A stretch of DNA of 59,114 bases from Kribbella antibiotica (GCF_004349055.1 NZ_SMKX01000039.1:1-59114); one strand, 5' to 3'; shown: positions 46,459 to 56,093, numbered from the stretch's first letter. Program-made: numbers and translations. Notes: generated by a model not told the origin, from the letters alone.

Positions 46459-47343
46459 GTGAGTTTATTCGAGACGATGACTGCCAGCGCCGTTCCGTTG
46501 ACCGGTGGGTATCAAGGACAGACCTTCGCGGTGAGTGCGGGCGGCGAGGATGCTGTCCTCAAGCTCTATGTGAACGATCCGGAGCGAGCGGTCGTCGACG
46601 CGGCGCTGCTGCAACTCGTGCGTGGGCTGCTCCCGGTGCCGCGGATCCTCGATCTGAAGCGGGAAGGGTCGTATGAAGACCCGCCGTACCTGTTGATGGA
46701 GCGGCTGCCCGGCGTGAACCTGCAGGTCTACCTGGAGACGGCCGGACCGGACGAACGGCGGAAGGTCGGAACGCAACTGGGGGAGTTGCTGGTCCGGCTG
46801 AGCGGGATGCCGTTCCTGACCGTCGGCATGTTCCGGGGCGGCGACCTGACCGTGGAGCCGCTCGGCAGTGCCGACCTGGAGGAGTACGCCGCCGGGCTCG
46901 GTGTGGCGCGTGACGGACTACTGCAAGTGTTCGCGGAGGCGGAGGATCTCCTGGACAGCGCCGGGAGTCGGGTCTGTCTCGTCCACAGTGACTTCAATCC
47001 GAAAAACCTGCTCGTCGACCCGGAAACAGCCCGGATCACCGGCCTGATCGACTGGGAGTTCGCGTACGCCGGTTCGCCGTACGCCGATCTTGGCAACCTG
47101 CTGCGGTTCGAGAGCGACCCCGTCCTGGCGGGAGCGGTCCTTGGCGCGCTGCGGGGGAGCGGGCTGGAGCTCCCGGAGCCACTCGTGGAGCTAGGCCGCG
47201 CGGCCGATCTGTGGGCGCTGCTGGAGCTGGCTTCGCGGGCAGTGGAGAACCCGATCGCGGCTGCGGCGGCCGCTCTGGTCGCCCGGATGGCGGACACTCA
47301 GGAGTTGTCCGGAGACCGTCCTGACCTTGAGGTCGTAGATTAA
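46459..47343 (+). CDS. Aminoglycoside phosphotransferase (APH)-like kinase
   Basis: This protein-kinase-like enzyme phosphorylates small molecules, not necessarily antibiotics. The catalytic loop VHSDFNPKNLLVD (near 174-186) and the metal-binding GLIDWEFAYAGSPYADLG (near 194-211) are intact. The nucleotide-binding lobe is at the N-terminus (GGYQGQTFAVSAGGEDAVLKLY). GTG 46459 is preferred because CAGGAT ends 7 nt upstream and could be a leaderless -10 box; GTG 46435 is an alternative adding 8 residues. The true substrate is unknown. Confidence 0.8.
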   Translation: MSLFETMTASAVPLTGGYQGQTFAVSAGGEDAVLKLYVNDPERAVVDAALLQLVRGLLPVPRILDLKREGSYEDPPYLLMERLPGVNLQVYLETAGPDERRKVGTQLGELLVRLSGMPFLTVGMFRGGDLTVEPLGSADLEEYAAGLGVARDGLLQVFAEAEDLLDSAGSRVCLVHSDFNPKNLLVDPETARITGLIDWEFAYAGSPYADLGNLLRFESDPVLAGAVLGALRGSGLELPEPLVELGRAADLWALLELASRAVENPIAAAAAALVARMADTQELSGDRPDLEVVD

Positions 47344-47401
47344 GCCGAGCAGTACGTCGGGGCGCCTCGGCGGGCGGCCGGTGCTGACCGGGTGCCCCCG
47401 G

Positions 47402-47431
47402 TTGTGTTGCCTCCGTCAAGACCGGTATTCT
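47402..47431 (+). promoter_or_regulatory. Probable rpsA promoter
   Basis: TTGTGT (47402-47407), 18 nt and TATTCT (47426-47431) fit a housekeeping promoter. It leaves an untranslated leader of about 155 nt before ATG 47594. I could not identify a clear structure in the leader. Confidence 0.5.
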
Positions 47432-47593
47432 GTGATCTGCGCTATGAGCCTGCGCGACCTCGGACGGAGCAGGCTCGTGCTCGCAGCTTGTCGGTGGTGA
47501 ATCTGTGCTTTTCGTGCAGTCCAGCGGTGTGGTGCGATCCAACGGCTCATGCGCAACTTGCCTAGACCACCAGTCCACGGAGCAACCCACCAC

Positions 47594-49090
47594 ATGACGG
47601 CCAGCATCGAGGCACCTCTCGACCCCGCAGTACGCACCACCCCGCAGGTAGCGGTCAATGACATCGGGTCGGAGGAAGACTTCCTCGCGGCGATCGATCT
47701 GACCATCAAGTACTTCAACGACGGCGACATCGTTGAGGGCACCATCGTCAAGGTCGACCGCGACGAGGTTCTCCTCGACATCGGTTACAAGACCGAAGGC
47801 GTGATTCCCTCCCGCGAGCTGTCGATCAAGCACGACGTCGACCCGAACGAGGTCGTCAAGGTCGGCGACCACGTCGAGGCCCTGGTTCTCCAGAAGGAGG
47901 ACAAAGAAGGCCGCCTGATCCTTTCGAAGAAGCGCGCCCAGTACGAGAAGGCCTGGGGCACGATCGAGAAGATCAAGGAAGAGGACGGCGTCGTCACCGG
48001 TACCGTCATCGAGGTTGTCAAGGGTGGACTCATCCTGGACATCGGCCTCCGTGGCTTCCTGCCGGCCTCGCTCGTCGAGATGCGTCGGGTCCGCGACCTC
48101 CAGCCGTACGTCGGCCAGGAGATCGAGGCGAAGATCATCGAGCTCGACAAGAACCGCAACAACGTGGTTCTGTCGCGTCGCGCGTGGCTCGAGCAGACGC
48201 AGTCCGAGGTGCGGATGAACTTCCTCACCCAGCTGCAGAAGGGCCAGATCCGCAAGGGTGTCGTCTCCTCGATCGTCAACTTCGGTGCGTTCGTGGACCT
48301 CGGCGGCGTCGACGGTCTGGTGCACGTCTCGGAGCTGTCCTGGAAGCACATCGACCACCCGACCGAGGTTGTCGAGGTCGGCCAGGAAGTCACCGTCGAG
48401 GTGCTGGACGTCGACATGGAGCGCGAGCGCGTCTCCCTGTCGCTCAAGGCGACCCAGGAAGACCCGTGGCAGCAGTTCGCCCGGACCCACCAGATGGGTC
48501 AGATCGTTCCCGGTAAGGTCACCAAGCTGGTGCCGTTCGGTGCGTTCGTCCGGGTGGAAGAGGGCATCGAGGGCCTGGTGCACATCTCCGAGCTCGCCGA
48601 GCGTCACGTCGAGATCCCGGAGCAGGTCGTTCAGGTGAACGACGATGTGATGGTCAAGATCATCGACATCGACCTCGAGCGTCGCCGGATCTCGTTGTCG
48701 CTGAAGCAGGCCAACGAGGGTGTCGACACCGTGTCGGACGACTTCGACCCCACGCTCTACGGCATGGCGGCGACGTACGACAAGGAAGGCAACTACATCT
48801 ACCCCGACGGCTTCGACCCCGAAACGGGCGAGTGGCTCGAGGGCTTCGATGCTCAGCGTGAGGAGTGGGAGCGGCAGTACGCCGAGGCCCACACGCGCTG
48901 GGAGGCTCACAAGAAGCAGATCGAGGACGCCAAGACGGCGGACGTCGAGGCCGGCGAGGCCTCCACGTACTCCTCGGCCACCGGTGGCGGTAGCGATGCG
49001 GCTCCGGCCGACGACGCGCCCGCCGAGGGTGCGCTCGCTTCGGACGAGGCGCTGCAGGCACTGCGTGAGAAGCTGACCGGCCAGGGCTGA
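47594..49090 (+). CDS. rpsA: 30S ribosomal protein S1
   Basis: S1 helps the ribosome load mRNA. The 498-residue protein has four S1 RNA-binding domains: from about 38 (IVEGTIVKVDRDEVLLDIG), 123 (VVTGTVIEVVKGGLILDIG), 208 (IRKGVVSSIVNFGAFVDLG) and 293 (IVPGKVTKLVPFGAFVRVE). A low-complexity acidic/Ala-rich tail follows. Four domains is the usual number in actinobacteria, against six in E. coli. ATG 47594 starts the conserved MTASIEAPL; the upstream in-frame ATG lies in the leader. A strong terminator follows 25 nt after the stop. Confidence 0.97.
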   Translation: MTASIEAPLDPAVRTTPQVAVNDIGSEEDFLAAIDLTIKYFNDGDIVEGTIVKVDRDEVLLDIGYKTEGVIPSRELSIKHDVDPNEVVKVGDHVEALVLQKEDKEGRLILSKKRAQYEKAWGTIEKIKEEDGVVTGTVIEVVKGGLILDIGLRGFLPASLVEMRRVRDLQPYVGQEIEAKIIELDKNRNNVVLSRRAWLEQTQSEVRMNFLTQLQKGQIRKGVVSSIVNFGAFVDLGGVDGLVHVSELSWKHIDHPTEVVEVGQEVTVEVLDVDMERERVSLSLKATQEDPWQQFARTHQMGQIVPGKVTKLVPFGAFVRVEEGIEGLVHISELAERHVEIPEQVVQVNDDVMVKIIDIDLERRRISLSLKQANEGVDTVSDDFDPTLYGMAATYDKEGNYIYPDGFDPETGEWLEGFDAQREEWERQYAEAHTRWEAHKKQIEDAKTADVEAGEASTYSSATGGGSDAAPADDAPAEGALASDEALQALREKLTGQG

Positions 49091-49114
49091 ACCCCTGCTG
49101 GTAGCTAGTACTGC

Positions 49115-49150
49115 CGAGACCCCCGCATCCGTTTGGGTGCGGGGGTCTCG
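49115..49150 (+). terminator. Terminator of rpsA
   Basis: CGAGACCCCCGCA (49115-49127) pairs perfectly with TGCGGGGGTCTCG (49138-49150) around a 10-nt loop. No U-run follows, as is common in actinobacteria. The coaE promoter lies directly behind. Confidence 0.85.
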
Positions 49151-49165
49151 CACGTCCGCGGCGAG

Positions 49166-49171
49166 TAGGGT
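49166..49171 (+). promoter_or_regulatory. -10 element of leaderless coaE
   Basis: TAGGGT ends 6 nt before GTG 49178. It lies 16 nt behind the rpsA terminator hairpin. No Shine-Dalgarno sequence is present. Confidence 0.45.
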
Positions 49172-49177
49172 GCTCCC

Positions 49178-49786
49178 GTGCTACGAGTTGGACTGACCGG
49201 CGGAATCGGGGCCGGCAAGAGTGCAGTGTCGTCGCGGCTGGCTGCGCGCGGTGCGATCGTGATCGATTCCGACGTGCTGGCGCGTGAGGTGGTCGCCAAG
49301 GGGACCGAGGGGCTGGCCGAAGTCGTGGCCGCGTTCGGGCCCGAGGTGCTGACGGCTGACGGGGAGATGGATCGGCCGGCGGTCGGGCGGATCGTCTTCG
49401 GTGACGCAGCGGCGCGCAAGCGGCTTGAGGCCGTCATCCATCCGCGGGTGCGGGCTCGCGCGGCCGAGATCGAGGCGGGTGCCCCGGACGACTCGATCGT
49501 CGTGCACGACATCCCGCTGCTCGTCGAGACCGGTCAGGCGGACAAGTTCGATCTGGTGCTTGTGGTCGACGTACCGGCGGCTCTGCAGCTGGAGAGGCTG
49601 ACGAAGCAACGAGGTATGGCGGCCGCCGAGGCCGAGCAACGGATCGCCAGCCAGGCAACCCGCGAGCAGCGGCTGGCTGTTGCGGACGTGGTCGTCGACA
49701 ACGCGGGCACTCTTGCCGAGCTGGATCAGCGCCTCGATGAGGTGTGGGACACGTTGCGAGGGCACGGTCCCACAACGAAAGCGTGA
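49178..49786 (+). CDS. coaE: Dephospho-CoA kinase
   Basis: CoaE catalyses the last step of coenzyme A synthesis, phosphorylating the 3'-OH of dephospho-CoA. The P-loop is GGIGAGKS at 8-15, with V-I-D-S-D-V-L-A-R-E as the substrate-binding acidic segment near 31. Further motifs are HPRVRARA near 88 and DIPLLVET near 111, and the lid region is RLTKQRGMAAAEAEQRIASQ. The 202-residue length is that of the single-domain enzyme, without the GrpB-like C-terminal fusion seen in mycobacteria. Its position after rpsA is conserved. Confidence 0.95.
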   Translation: MLRVGLTGGIGAGKSAVSSRLAARGAIVIDSDVLAREVVAKGTEGLAEVVAAFGPEVLTADGEMDRPAVGRIVFGDAAARKRLEAVIHPRVRARAAEIEAGAPDDSIVVHDIPLLVETGQADKFDLVLVVDVPAALQLERLTKQRGMAAAEAEQRIASQATREQRLAVADVVVDNAGTLAELDQRLDEVWDTLRGHGPTTKA

Positions 49787-49867
49787 CCCCTGCGCGCGAA
49801 ATGATGAATCCCGGACCTGCTGTACGAGAATCTGTGCGGTCCAACAGCCCGAACTAGGGAGGATGGC

Positions 49868-51067
49868 GTGGTGTGTCCGCGCTGTAACTCTGACGTCCCC
49901 GATGTCTCGCGGTACTGCCACCACTGTGGCAACGACCTGCGGTCCGGCGACACAGAGCGCAAGAACGCGTATGCGGCGAGGCCGGACGAGCCGGTGGCGT
50001 CGTTCAAGCTGGTCTCCACGATCATGCCGCAGGGCTCGGGGCAGCAGCCTTACACCTACAAGGTCGCCCTCGGCGCCGCGCTGTTGCTGACGATCGTGAC
50101 GGCCGCCCTCGGGGCGCTGCCGGTCGCGATCATGATCGCCGCGTTCTCGATCCCGATCGTCTACATCCTCTACTTGTACGACGTGAACCTGTGGGAGGAC
50201 GAGCCGATCCCGGTCGTCGCGGCAGCCTTTGTGCTGACCGGCGTCCTGGCGGCGGTCTTCACCTGGCTGTGGTCGGACAAGATCTCGTTGTCCACCGACA
50301 CGATCGGCGCGAACAACGTCGGTCCGTCCGGGCACGACCTGCTGATCCTCCTGCTGCTGGTTCCGGTCGTCTCGGAGCTGGTCCGGCAGATCGGCCCGCT
50401 CTACCTGGCCTCACGGCCCCGGTACGACGACCTGATGGACGGCTTCACCTTCGGTGTCGTGGCCGGCGTCGGGTACGCGTGTTTCGAGACACTCGTTCTG
50501 CACTGGGGCTGGATCAGCGGCGGTTTCGCCGGTCCGGGCAGCAGCGCCGGCACGTGGATCTCGATCGTGGTCCTGCACGGTTTCATCAAGCCGCTGATCT
50601 ACGGCTCGGCGACCGGCCTGGCCGGGGCGGAGTTCTCCGGCCTCGGTGCCGGGTACGACGGCTTCACGCCGCGCTGGGTGGTCGGGCTGCTGCAGGCCAT
50701 CGCGGTGAACGTCTTGTTCCAGGGCGGTGTCTACCTGCTCGGGTTCGTCGGCGGCCACGGTTCGACGATCGGCGCCGTACTGGGTGTCGTCTGGGGCCTT
50801 TTGCTGCTGGGCGCGCTGATCATCCGCGTGCGGACTGTGCTGCACAAGGGACTGCTTGAGGCGGCGCTGGAGTCGGCCGCCCGCGGTGGTTCCAACCACG
50901 CCTCCGGCGACCAGGCCTTCTGCTCGCGCTGTGAGATGCCGCTGCTGCCGCACTCGGACTTCTGCTCCGCCTGTGGCAACTCCGTCCGCTCGGTGCCGAA
51001 GTCGGACCGCGGCGTGACGGCACCGGCGAGTGGGTACGACGTGACAACTGGGGAGACGCAGGCATGA
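49868..51067 (+). CDS. PrsW-like intramembrane metalloprotease with two terminal zinc ribbons
   Basis: The 399-residue protein has a zinc ribbon at each end (CPRC...CHHC at 3-21; CSRC...CSAC near 362-380) around about eight membrane helices. The PrsW/CPBP-type motifs are partly kept: SELVRQIGP near 163 (the first Glu of the usual EExxK is Ser and the Lys is Arg), GYACFETLVL near 203, and LHGFIKPLIYGSATG near 238. PrsW clips anti-sigma factors, but the altered first motif makes activity uncertain. The GTG has GGGAGG 5 nt upstream. It heads a four-gene operon with three Pro-rich single-TM proteins. Confidence 0.82.
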   Translation: MVCPRCNSDVPDVSRYCHHCGNDLRSGDTERKNAYAARPDEPVASFKLVSTIMPQGSGQQPYTYKVALGAALLLTIVTAALGALPVAIMIAAFSIPIVYILYLYDVNLWEDEPIPVVAAAFVLTGVLAAVFTWLWSDKISLSTDTIGANNVGPSGHDLLILLLLVPVVSELVRQIGPLYLASRPRYDDLMDGFTFGVVAGVGYACFETLVLHWGWISGGFAGPGSSAGTWISIVVLHGFIKPLIYGSATGLAGAEFSGLGAGYDGFTPRWVVGLLQAIAVNVLFQGGVYLLGFVGGHGSTIGAVLGVVWGLLLLGALIIRVRTVLHKGLLEAALESAARGGSNHASGDQAFCSRCEMPLLPHSDFCSACGNSVRSVPKSDRGVTAPASGYDVTTGETQA

Positions 51068-52092
51068 GCAACCAGCAACCTCCGTACGGTCAGGGGCAGC
51101 CGCCGCAGGGTCCTCCGCCTGGGTATGGTCCGCCTCCGCAGGGGCCGCCGCCTGGTTACGGGCCGCCTCCGCAGGGGCCTCCGCCGCAGGGTCCTCCGCC
51201 TGGGTATGGTCCGCCTCCGCAGGGACCGCCGCCTGGGTACGGGCCGCCTCCGCAGGGCCGCCCGCCGCAGGGTCCGCCTCCGGGATACGGCCAGCAGCCG
51301 GGGCAGCCGCCGTACGGGCAGCAGCCGCCGTACGGGCAGCAGCCCCCGCAGGGGCCGCCGCCTGGCTATGGGCAGCAGCAGTACCCGCCGCAGCAGGGCT
51401 ATCCCGGTCAGCAGCAGGGGTACCCGGGACAGCCGCAGTACGGCGGCCAGCCGCAGCGCGGTAAGGGCAGCAGCAAGATCCTGTACCTGGCCGGTGGTGG
51501 ACTGGTCGTGGTCGCGGTGATCGGTGTCGTCCTGGCGCTGATCTTCGGTGGTGGCGACGACAGCAAGCAGGTCCAGCCGACGCCGACGACCGACGGCGGT
51601 GGCGACAACGGCACCAACCAGCCGACCGGAGTCGACGAGGGCATCGAGGTCGGCGAAGGCGTCTTCGTGAAGCCGCAGACGGGCTACGTCCGCAAGGAGC
51701 TCAAGGACTTCAAGGGCGTCTACCTGCTCAAGACCGGTGAGGCCTACTTCATGGTCCAGGTGTTGAAGGTGCAGGGTGAGACGGCCGAGTCCGTCCTGCC
51801 GAAGCTCCTGACCGCCGAGACCAAGGGCGCCACCTCGGTGAAGACCAAGGAGCCGCGGCGGATCACGCCGGGCGCGAACGAGAAGACCCCGGTCAAGGTC
51901 GTCATCACGCAGGCCTACTCGGCGCTGTCGACCGGACAGCAGGGCAGCACCGAGATCGTCGGTTTCGTCGGCGCGATCGAGCGCAACGACGGCGTCATCA
52001 CGCTGATTCGGGTGCTCGCCCGCAAGGACAAGATCTCGACCGCCAACCCGGACAGCACCGCGATGCTCCAGTCGGTGCTCAAGAGCCAGTGA
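51064..52092 (+). CDS. Pro/Gln/Gly-rich single-TM protein with tandem repeats
   Basis: The first 135 residues consist of repeats of the type GPPPGYGPPPQ, predicted cytoplasmic and disordered. One membrane helix (about 139-161) follows, then a Thr/Asp linker and an extracellular folded domain of about 150 residues (starting VFVKPQTGYVRKELKDF). Overall layout and C-terminal pattern resemble the next two genes, so the three are probably diverged paralogues. The ATG overlaps the PrsW-like stop (ATGA). Such repeats may drive condensation or bind SH3/WW-like or envelope partners, but the role is unknown. Confidence 0.78.
   Translation: MSNQQPPYGQGQPPQGPPPGYGPPPQGPPPGYGPPPQGPPPQGPPPGYGPPPQGPPPGYGPPPQGRPPQGPPPGYGQQPGQPPYGQQPPYGQQPPQGPPPGYGQQQYPPQQGYPGQQQGYPGQPQYGGQPQRGKGSSKILYLAGGGLVVVAVIGVVLALIFGGGDDSKQVQPTPTTDGGGDNGTNQPTGVDEGIEVGEGVFVKPQTGYVRKELKDFKGVYLLKTGEAYFMVQVLKVQGETAESVLPKLLTAETKGATSVKTKEPRRITPGANEKTPVKVVITQAYSALSTGQQGSTEIVGFVGAIERNDGVITLIRVLARKDKISTANPDSTAMLQSVLKSQ
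51105..51300 (+). repeat. Tandem DNA repeats coding the Pro-rich segment
   Basis: Units of roughly 30-48 bp containing GGTCCTCCGCCTGGGTATGG-like text recur about six times with small changes. They encode the GPPPGYGPPPQ segments. Their near identity suggests recent slippage or recombination, so repeat number probably varies between strains. Confidence 0.7.
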
Positions 52093-53042
52093 ACGGGAAA
52101 CGTGACAAGGGGGCTGCGGACAGCAACCCCTGGGTGAGCAAGGCCGGCCCCGACGACGATTCCACGGCAGCACCGGCACCGGCGCTGCCGCCGTCGCCGT
52201 GGAACCTCGAGGTCCCACCGGCGCCCGCCGGCTCCGGGTCGCCGTGGTCGGGGGACAAGGTTCCGGAGGCCGAAGCGGCAGCTGCTGCTGCGGCTGCGGC
52301 TGCTGCGGCTGCGGCTGCCGCCGCGGCTCCGGCTGCTGGTGGTCCGGCGGCCGGTACGTCGTCGGCGTGGGGTGACAAGGTTCCTGCGCCGTCGCTGCGT
52401 CGGCCGGTGCCCGAGAAGAAGCGGCCGCGAATCCCACCGCTGCTGCTGCCGATCGGTGCCGGTGCGCTCGTGGTGATCGCGGTCGCGATCGCGCTGATTC
52501 TGGTGTCCGGTGGCGACAAGACCGCCGACCCGGGCCCCGGTACGTCGACCACGCCCGCCACACCGACTGCGCCGTACACGCCACCGGCCGGGGCGATCCC
52601 GGTCGAGTTCGGAGTTTCCGTCGTACCGCTGCCGGGGTGGACCGTCCTGGAGACCGAGAAGCGGGGCAAGGAGCTCGTCACGTACGCACCGAACGGGGAT
52701 CCGCGCGGGTTCTTCTGGGTTCGGCAGAAGCAGAACGTGGCGGCGGGTGCCTACCTGCTCGCGATCATCGAGGGCGAGACCGAGAACGAGATCGCGCACC
52801 TCGGCAAACAGCGGAACCTGCCGTGCCCCAAGGACGTCTTGGAGGAGTGCATCGCGATGAGCTACACCTCCACCGCCAAGGACAAGACCGGCGCGGACGT
52901 CGCGGTCCAGGGGTACGTGGAGGTCTACGTGCGCAAGGACAAGGTCGCCACCGCGATCGACTTCCGGACCCGCGTCGACTACGCGCCGAAGGCCGAGGCG
53001 GACGCCATCCAGATGAAGACGTCGGTTCTCAACAGCTTGTGA
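52089..53042 (+). CDS. Ala-rich single-TM protein with extracellular domain
   Basis: The 317-residue protein has a low-complexity N-terminus with a poly-Ala run (about 63-80). A short motif appears twice (SGDKVP near 54 and WGDKVP near 94), and there is one membrane helix (about 118-139). The extracellular domain contains FFWVRQKQNV and two Cys (CPKD, ECIAM) that may form a disulfide; the same FWVRQ motif and Cys pair occur in the next gene. The GTG start overlaps the upstream stop (GTGA). The function is unknown. Confidence 0.78.
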   Translation: MNGKRDKGAADSNPWVSKAGPDDDSTAAPAPALPPSPWNLEVPPAPAGSGSPWSGDKVPEAEAAAAAAAAAAAAAAAAAAPAAGGPAAGTSSAWGDKVPAPSLRRPVPEKKRPRIPPLLLPIGAGALVVIAVAIALILVSGGDKTADPGPGTSTTPATPTAPYTPPAGAIPVEFGVSVVPLPGWTVLETEKRGKELVTYAPNGDPRGFFWVRQKQNVAAGAYLLAIIEGETENEIAHLGKQRNLPCPKDVLEECIAMSYTSTAKDKTGADVAVQGYVEVYVRKDKVATAIDFRTRVDYAPKAEADAIQMKTSVLNSL

Positions 53043-53070
53043 CGAACCCCCGACACCACGAGGAACAGCT

Positions 53071-53874
53071 ATGAGTCAGCAGTACGGACCACCTCCGGGC
53101 CCGCCGCCGGCCGCCGCGCCTGGGGGCTGGGGATCAGGTCCTGGCGGTCCGGCGCCAGTTGGTCCCGGTGGCTGGGGTCCCGGACCGGGGCGTCCGCAGC
53201 AGGGGCGCCCGGCCAAGTCGAACCGGTCGCAGCTGATCATCATCGGTTGCGCGGTACTGGCCGTCGTACTGGTTGCGGTGGGGGTTGTCCTGCTGGTGAC
53301 CGGCGGTGGCGGCGATGACAAGCCGGCCGCGGTTCAGACCCCGGATGCGCCGGGGACGTACTACACGCCGCCGGCGGGCTCGGAGCCGGACGACTCCAAG
53401 GGCCCGAACGACGTCGGCGTCAAGGTCGGCCGCGGGATCTGGTTCACCCCGGCCAAGGGATGGCTGCCGGACCCGAGATCCAAGTCGGGACAGAACTACA
53501 TCCTGCAGCAGTTCAACGTGCGCGGCCTGATCGACGGGTACTTCTGGGTCCGCCAGACCGAGCTGTACGACGCGAAGGGGTTCGCCGAGCACTTGGTCGA
53601 CATCGAGTCGAACGGGATGCAGAACGTGGTGATCGGCAAGGGTGAGGAGTGCAAGCCCGCCAACGAGGCGATCAAGGCCTGCTACCGGCTGAACTACACG
53701 GCCAAGATCAAGACCGCCAAGAACGGGCTGATCGACTACCAGGGCTTCGTCACGGCCTACTCGGACAAGTGGGACCGGATCACGGCGACCGACGTCGGGC
53801 TGGAGACGCGGGTCTACGAGCGCCGCAAGGACAACCTCAAGTCGATGAACGACAGCGTCGAGAAGAGTTTCTGA
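53071..53874 (+). CDS. Gly/Pro-rich single-TM protein, paralogue of 52089
   Basis: The 267-residue protein has a short Gly/Pro-rich N-terminus (about 5-47), a membrane helix (about 54-77), a Thr/Pro linker and an extracellular domain with [10 protein letters not shown]. The Cys pair (EECKPA, KACYRL) aligns with that of the preceding protein. It is the last gene of the PrsW-like operon. The low-complexity cytoplasmic tails differ in length in the three paralogues, while the extracellular domains keep a common plan. Confidence 0.8.
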   Translation: MSQQYGPPPGPPPAAAPGGWGSGPGGPAPVGPGGWGPGPGRPQQGRPAKSNRSQLIIIGCAVLAVVLVAVGVVLLVTGGGGDDKPAAVQTPDAPGTYYTPPAGSEPDDSKGPNDVGVKVGRGIWFTPAKGWLPDPRSKSGQNYILQQFNVRGLIDGYFWVRQTELYDAKGFAEHLVDIESNGMQNVVIGKGEECKPANEAIKACYRLNYTAKIKTAKNGLIDYQGFVTAYSDKWDRITATDVGLETRVYERRKDNLKSMNDSVEKSF

Positions 53875-53882
53875 TCCTTTAG

Positions 53883-53910
53883 AGCCTCTGACCTGGGCTT
53901 TTCAGTTTTT
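53883..53910 (+). terminator. Weak terminator after the Pro-rich protein operon
   Basis: AGCC (53883-53886) pairs with GGCT (53896-53899), followed by TTTT and a second T5 run (53906-53910). The stem is short, so the call is tentative. Confidence 0.3.
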
Positions 53911-53925
53911 GTCGGCGGTGCCACG

Positions 53926-53931
53926 TACGGT
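53926..53931 (+). promoter_or_regulatory. -10 element of leaderless uvrB
   Basis: TACGGT ends 7 nt before ATG 53939. I found no LexA-type box in the 65-nt gap before uvrB. Confidence 0.35.
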
Positions 53932-53938
53932 TGGTGGC

Positions 53939-56041
53939 ATGAGACAGGTCACGGATCTTCAACGTATGGTGGCGCCGCTCGAGGTGGTGTCCGACTTCGA
54001 TCCGGCCGGTGACCAGCCGGCCGCGATCGCGGAGCTGGAGCGACGCATCAACGCCGGCGAGCAGGACGTCGTGCTGCTCGGTGCCACGGGTACCGGTAAG
54101 ACGGCGACCATCGCCTGGCTGGCCGAGAAGATCCAGCGTCCGATGCTGATCCTGCAGCCGAACAAGACGCTGGCCGCGCAGTTCGCGACCGAGCTCCGGC
54201 ACTTCTTCCCGCAGAACGCCGTCGAGTACTTCGTCTCGTACTACGACTACTACCAGCCCGAGGCGTATGTCCCGCAGACGGACACCTACATCGAGAAGGA
54301 CTCCTCGATCAACGAGGAGGTCGAGCGGCTGCGGCACTCGGCGACCTGGTCGCTGCTGACCCGGCGCGACGTGATGGTGGTGGCGACCGTCTCCTGTATC
54401 TACGGCCTCGGATCCGCGGATGAATACCTGAACCGCATGATCCACGTGAAGGTCGGCGACGAGATGGACCGCGACGGTCTGCTCCGCAAACTGGTCGGCG
54501 TGCAGTATGCGCGCAACGACCTGGCCGGCACCCGCGGCACCTTCCGGGTCCGCGGCGACACGCTCGAGGTCTTCCCGGTCTACCAGGAGCTCGCCGTCCG
54601 GGTGGAGTTCTTCGGTGACGAGATCGAGCGGGTGATGACGCTGCACCCGTTGACCGGCGAGGTGCTGAGCGAGGAGCAGGAGCTCTACATCGGTGCCGCG
54701 ACGCACTACGTGACCGCGCCCGAGAAGATGGAGAAGGCGATCACATCGATCGAGGCCGAGCTGGCCGATCGACTCGCCGAGCTCGAGCGGGGTGGCCAGT
54801 TGCTGGAAGCCCAGCGGCTGCGGATGCGGACGACGTACGACATCGAGATGATGCGTCAGATCGGCACCTGTTCCGGGATCGAGAACTACTCCCGGCACAC
54901 TGACGGCCGGGAGACCGGGACGGCGCCGCACTGTCTGCTGGACTACTTCCCCGAGGACTTCCTGCTCGTCATCGACGAGTCTCACGTGACGGTTCCGCAG
55001 ATCGGCGGGATGTACGAGGGCGACATGTCGCGCAAGCGCACCCTGGTCGAGCACGGCTTCCGCCTGCCCTCGGCGATGGACAACCGGCCGCTGCGCTGGG
55101 AGGAGTTCCTGGAGCGGATCGGCCAGACCGTCTACCTGTCGGCGACTCCCGGCCAGTACGAGCAGGACAAGTCCGACGGCTTCGTCGAGCAGATCATCCG
55201 CCCGACCGGCCTGATCGACCCTGAGGTCATCGTCAAACCCACCAAGGGCCAGATCGACGACCTCATCCACGAGATCCGGCTCCGCGTCGAGCGCGACGAG
55301 CGGGTCCTCGTCACCACGCTGACCAAGAAGATGTCCGAGGACCTGACCGACTACCTGCTGGAGATGGGGATCCGGACCAGGTACCTGCACAGCGAGGTCG
55401 ATACTCTCCGCCGCGTCGAACTGCTCCGCGAGCTGCGGATGGGTGAGTACGACGTTCTGGTCGGCATCAACCTTCTCCGCGAAGGACTCGACCTGCCCGA
55501 GGTATCGCTGGTCGCGATCCTGGACGCGGACAAGGAAGGCTTCCTGCGGTCGGGGCGCTCGCTGATCCAGACCATCGGGCGAGCGGCCCGAAACGTCTCC
55601 GGCCAGGTCTTCATGTACGCGGACAAGATCACCGCGTCGATGGAGCTGGCGATCGACGAGACCAACCGGCGCCGCGCGAAACAGATCGCCTACAACCTGG
55701 AGAAGGGTGTCGACCCGCAACCGCTGCGGAAGAAGATCGCCGACATCACCGACATGCTCGCCCGCGAAGACGCCGACACCGCCGAATTGCTGGGCTCCGG
55801 CCGAAGCCAGTCCCGTGGCAAGGCACCCGTCCCCGGCGGCAAGCTCCGAGCAGGCGAAAAGGCGAGGGAGCTGGCCGGCGGCCTGCCCTCCTCCGACCTC
55901 GCCGACCTCATCCAGCAACTCACCGACCAAATGCACAACGCCGCGGCCGAGCTCCAGTTCGAGGTGGCCGCCCGCTACCGCGACGAAATCTCCGAGCTGA
56001 AGAAGGAGCTCCGCCAGATGACCAACGCCGGCGCCCAGTAG
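53939..56041 (+). CDS. uvrB: Excinuclease ABC subunit B
   Basis: UvrB verifies DNA lesions handed over by UvrA and positions UvrC for incision. The 700-residue protein has Walker A GATGTGKT at 48-55, the beta-hairpin segment [12 protein letters not shown] at 101-112, DESH near 345, and helicase motifs V/VI ([12 protein letters not shown] and QTIGRAARN). The C-terminal UVR domain (about 655-690) docks UvrC. The ATG is preferred over an upstream GTG at 53909 because the conserved protein begins here and a -10 box precedes it. Confidence 0.97.
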   Translation: MRQVTDLQRMVAPLEVVSDFDPAGDQPAAIAELERRINAGEQDVVLLGATGTGKTATIAWLAEKIQRPMLILQPNKTLAAQFATELRHFFPQNAVEYFVSYYDYYQPEAYVPQTDTYIEKDSSINEEVERLRHSATWSLLTRRDVMVVATVSCIYGLGSADEYLNRMIHVKVGDEMDRDGLLRKLVGVQYARNDLAGTRGTFRVRGDTLEVFPVYQELAVRVEFFGDEIERVMTLHPLTGEVLSEEQELYIGAATHYVTAPEKMEKAITSIEAELADRLAELERGGQLLEAQRLRMRTTYDIEMMRQIGTCSGIENYSRHTDGRETGTAPHCLLDYFPEDFLLVIDESHVTVPQIGGMYEGDMSRKRTLVEHGFRLPSAMDNRPLRWEEFLERIGQTVYLSATPGQYEQDKSDGFVEQIIRPTGLIDPEVIVKPTKGQIDDLIHEIRLRVERDERVLVTTLTKKMSEDLTDYLLEMGIRTRYLHSEVDTLRRVELLRELRMGEYDVLVGINLLREGLDLPEVSLVAILDADKEGFLRSGRSLIQTIGRAARNVSGQVFMYADKITASMELAIDETNRRRAKQIAYNLEKGVDPQPLRKKIADITDMLAREDADTAELLGSGRSQSRGKAPVPGGKLRAGEKARELAGGLPSSDLADLIQQLTDQMHNAAAELQFEVAARYRDEISELKKELRQMTNAGAQ

Positions 56042-56051
56042 TTGCCTGGAG

Positions 56052-56093
56052 CCCCTGAGTCGCAGCTATTTCGGTTGCCGCTGCGCTCAGGGG
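56052..56093 (+). terminator. Terminator of uvrB, overlapping the next promoter
   Basis: CCCCTGAG-t-CGCAG (56052-56065) pairs with CTGCG-CTCAGGGG (56081-56093), a 13-bp stem with one bulge. Its right part lies inside the promoter of the nucleotidyltransferase gene. Confidence 0.7.

Noticed and set aside
51105..51300. CRISPR-like array
   Set aside because: The units lie in frame inside a coding sequence, have no unique spacers and encode a Pro-rich repeat.
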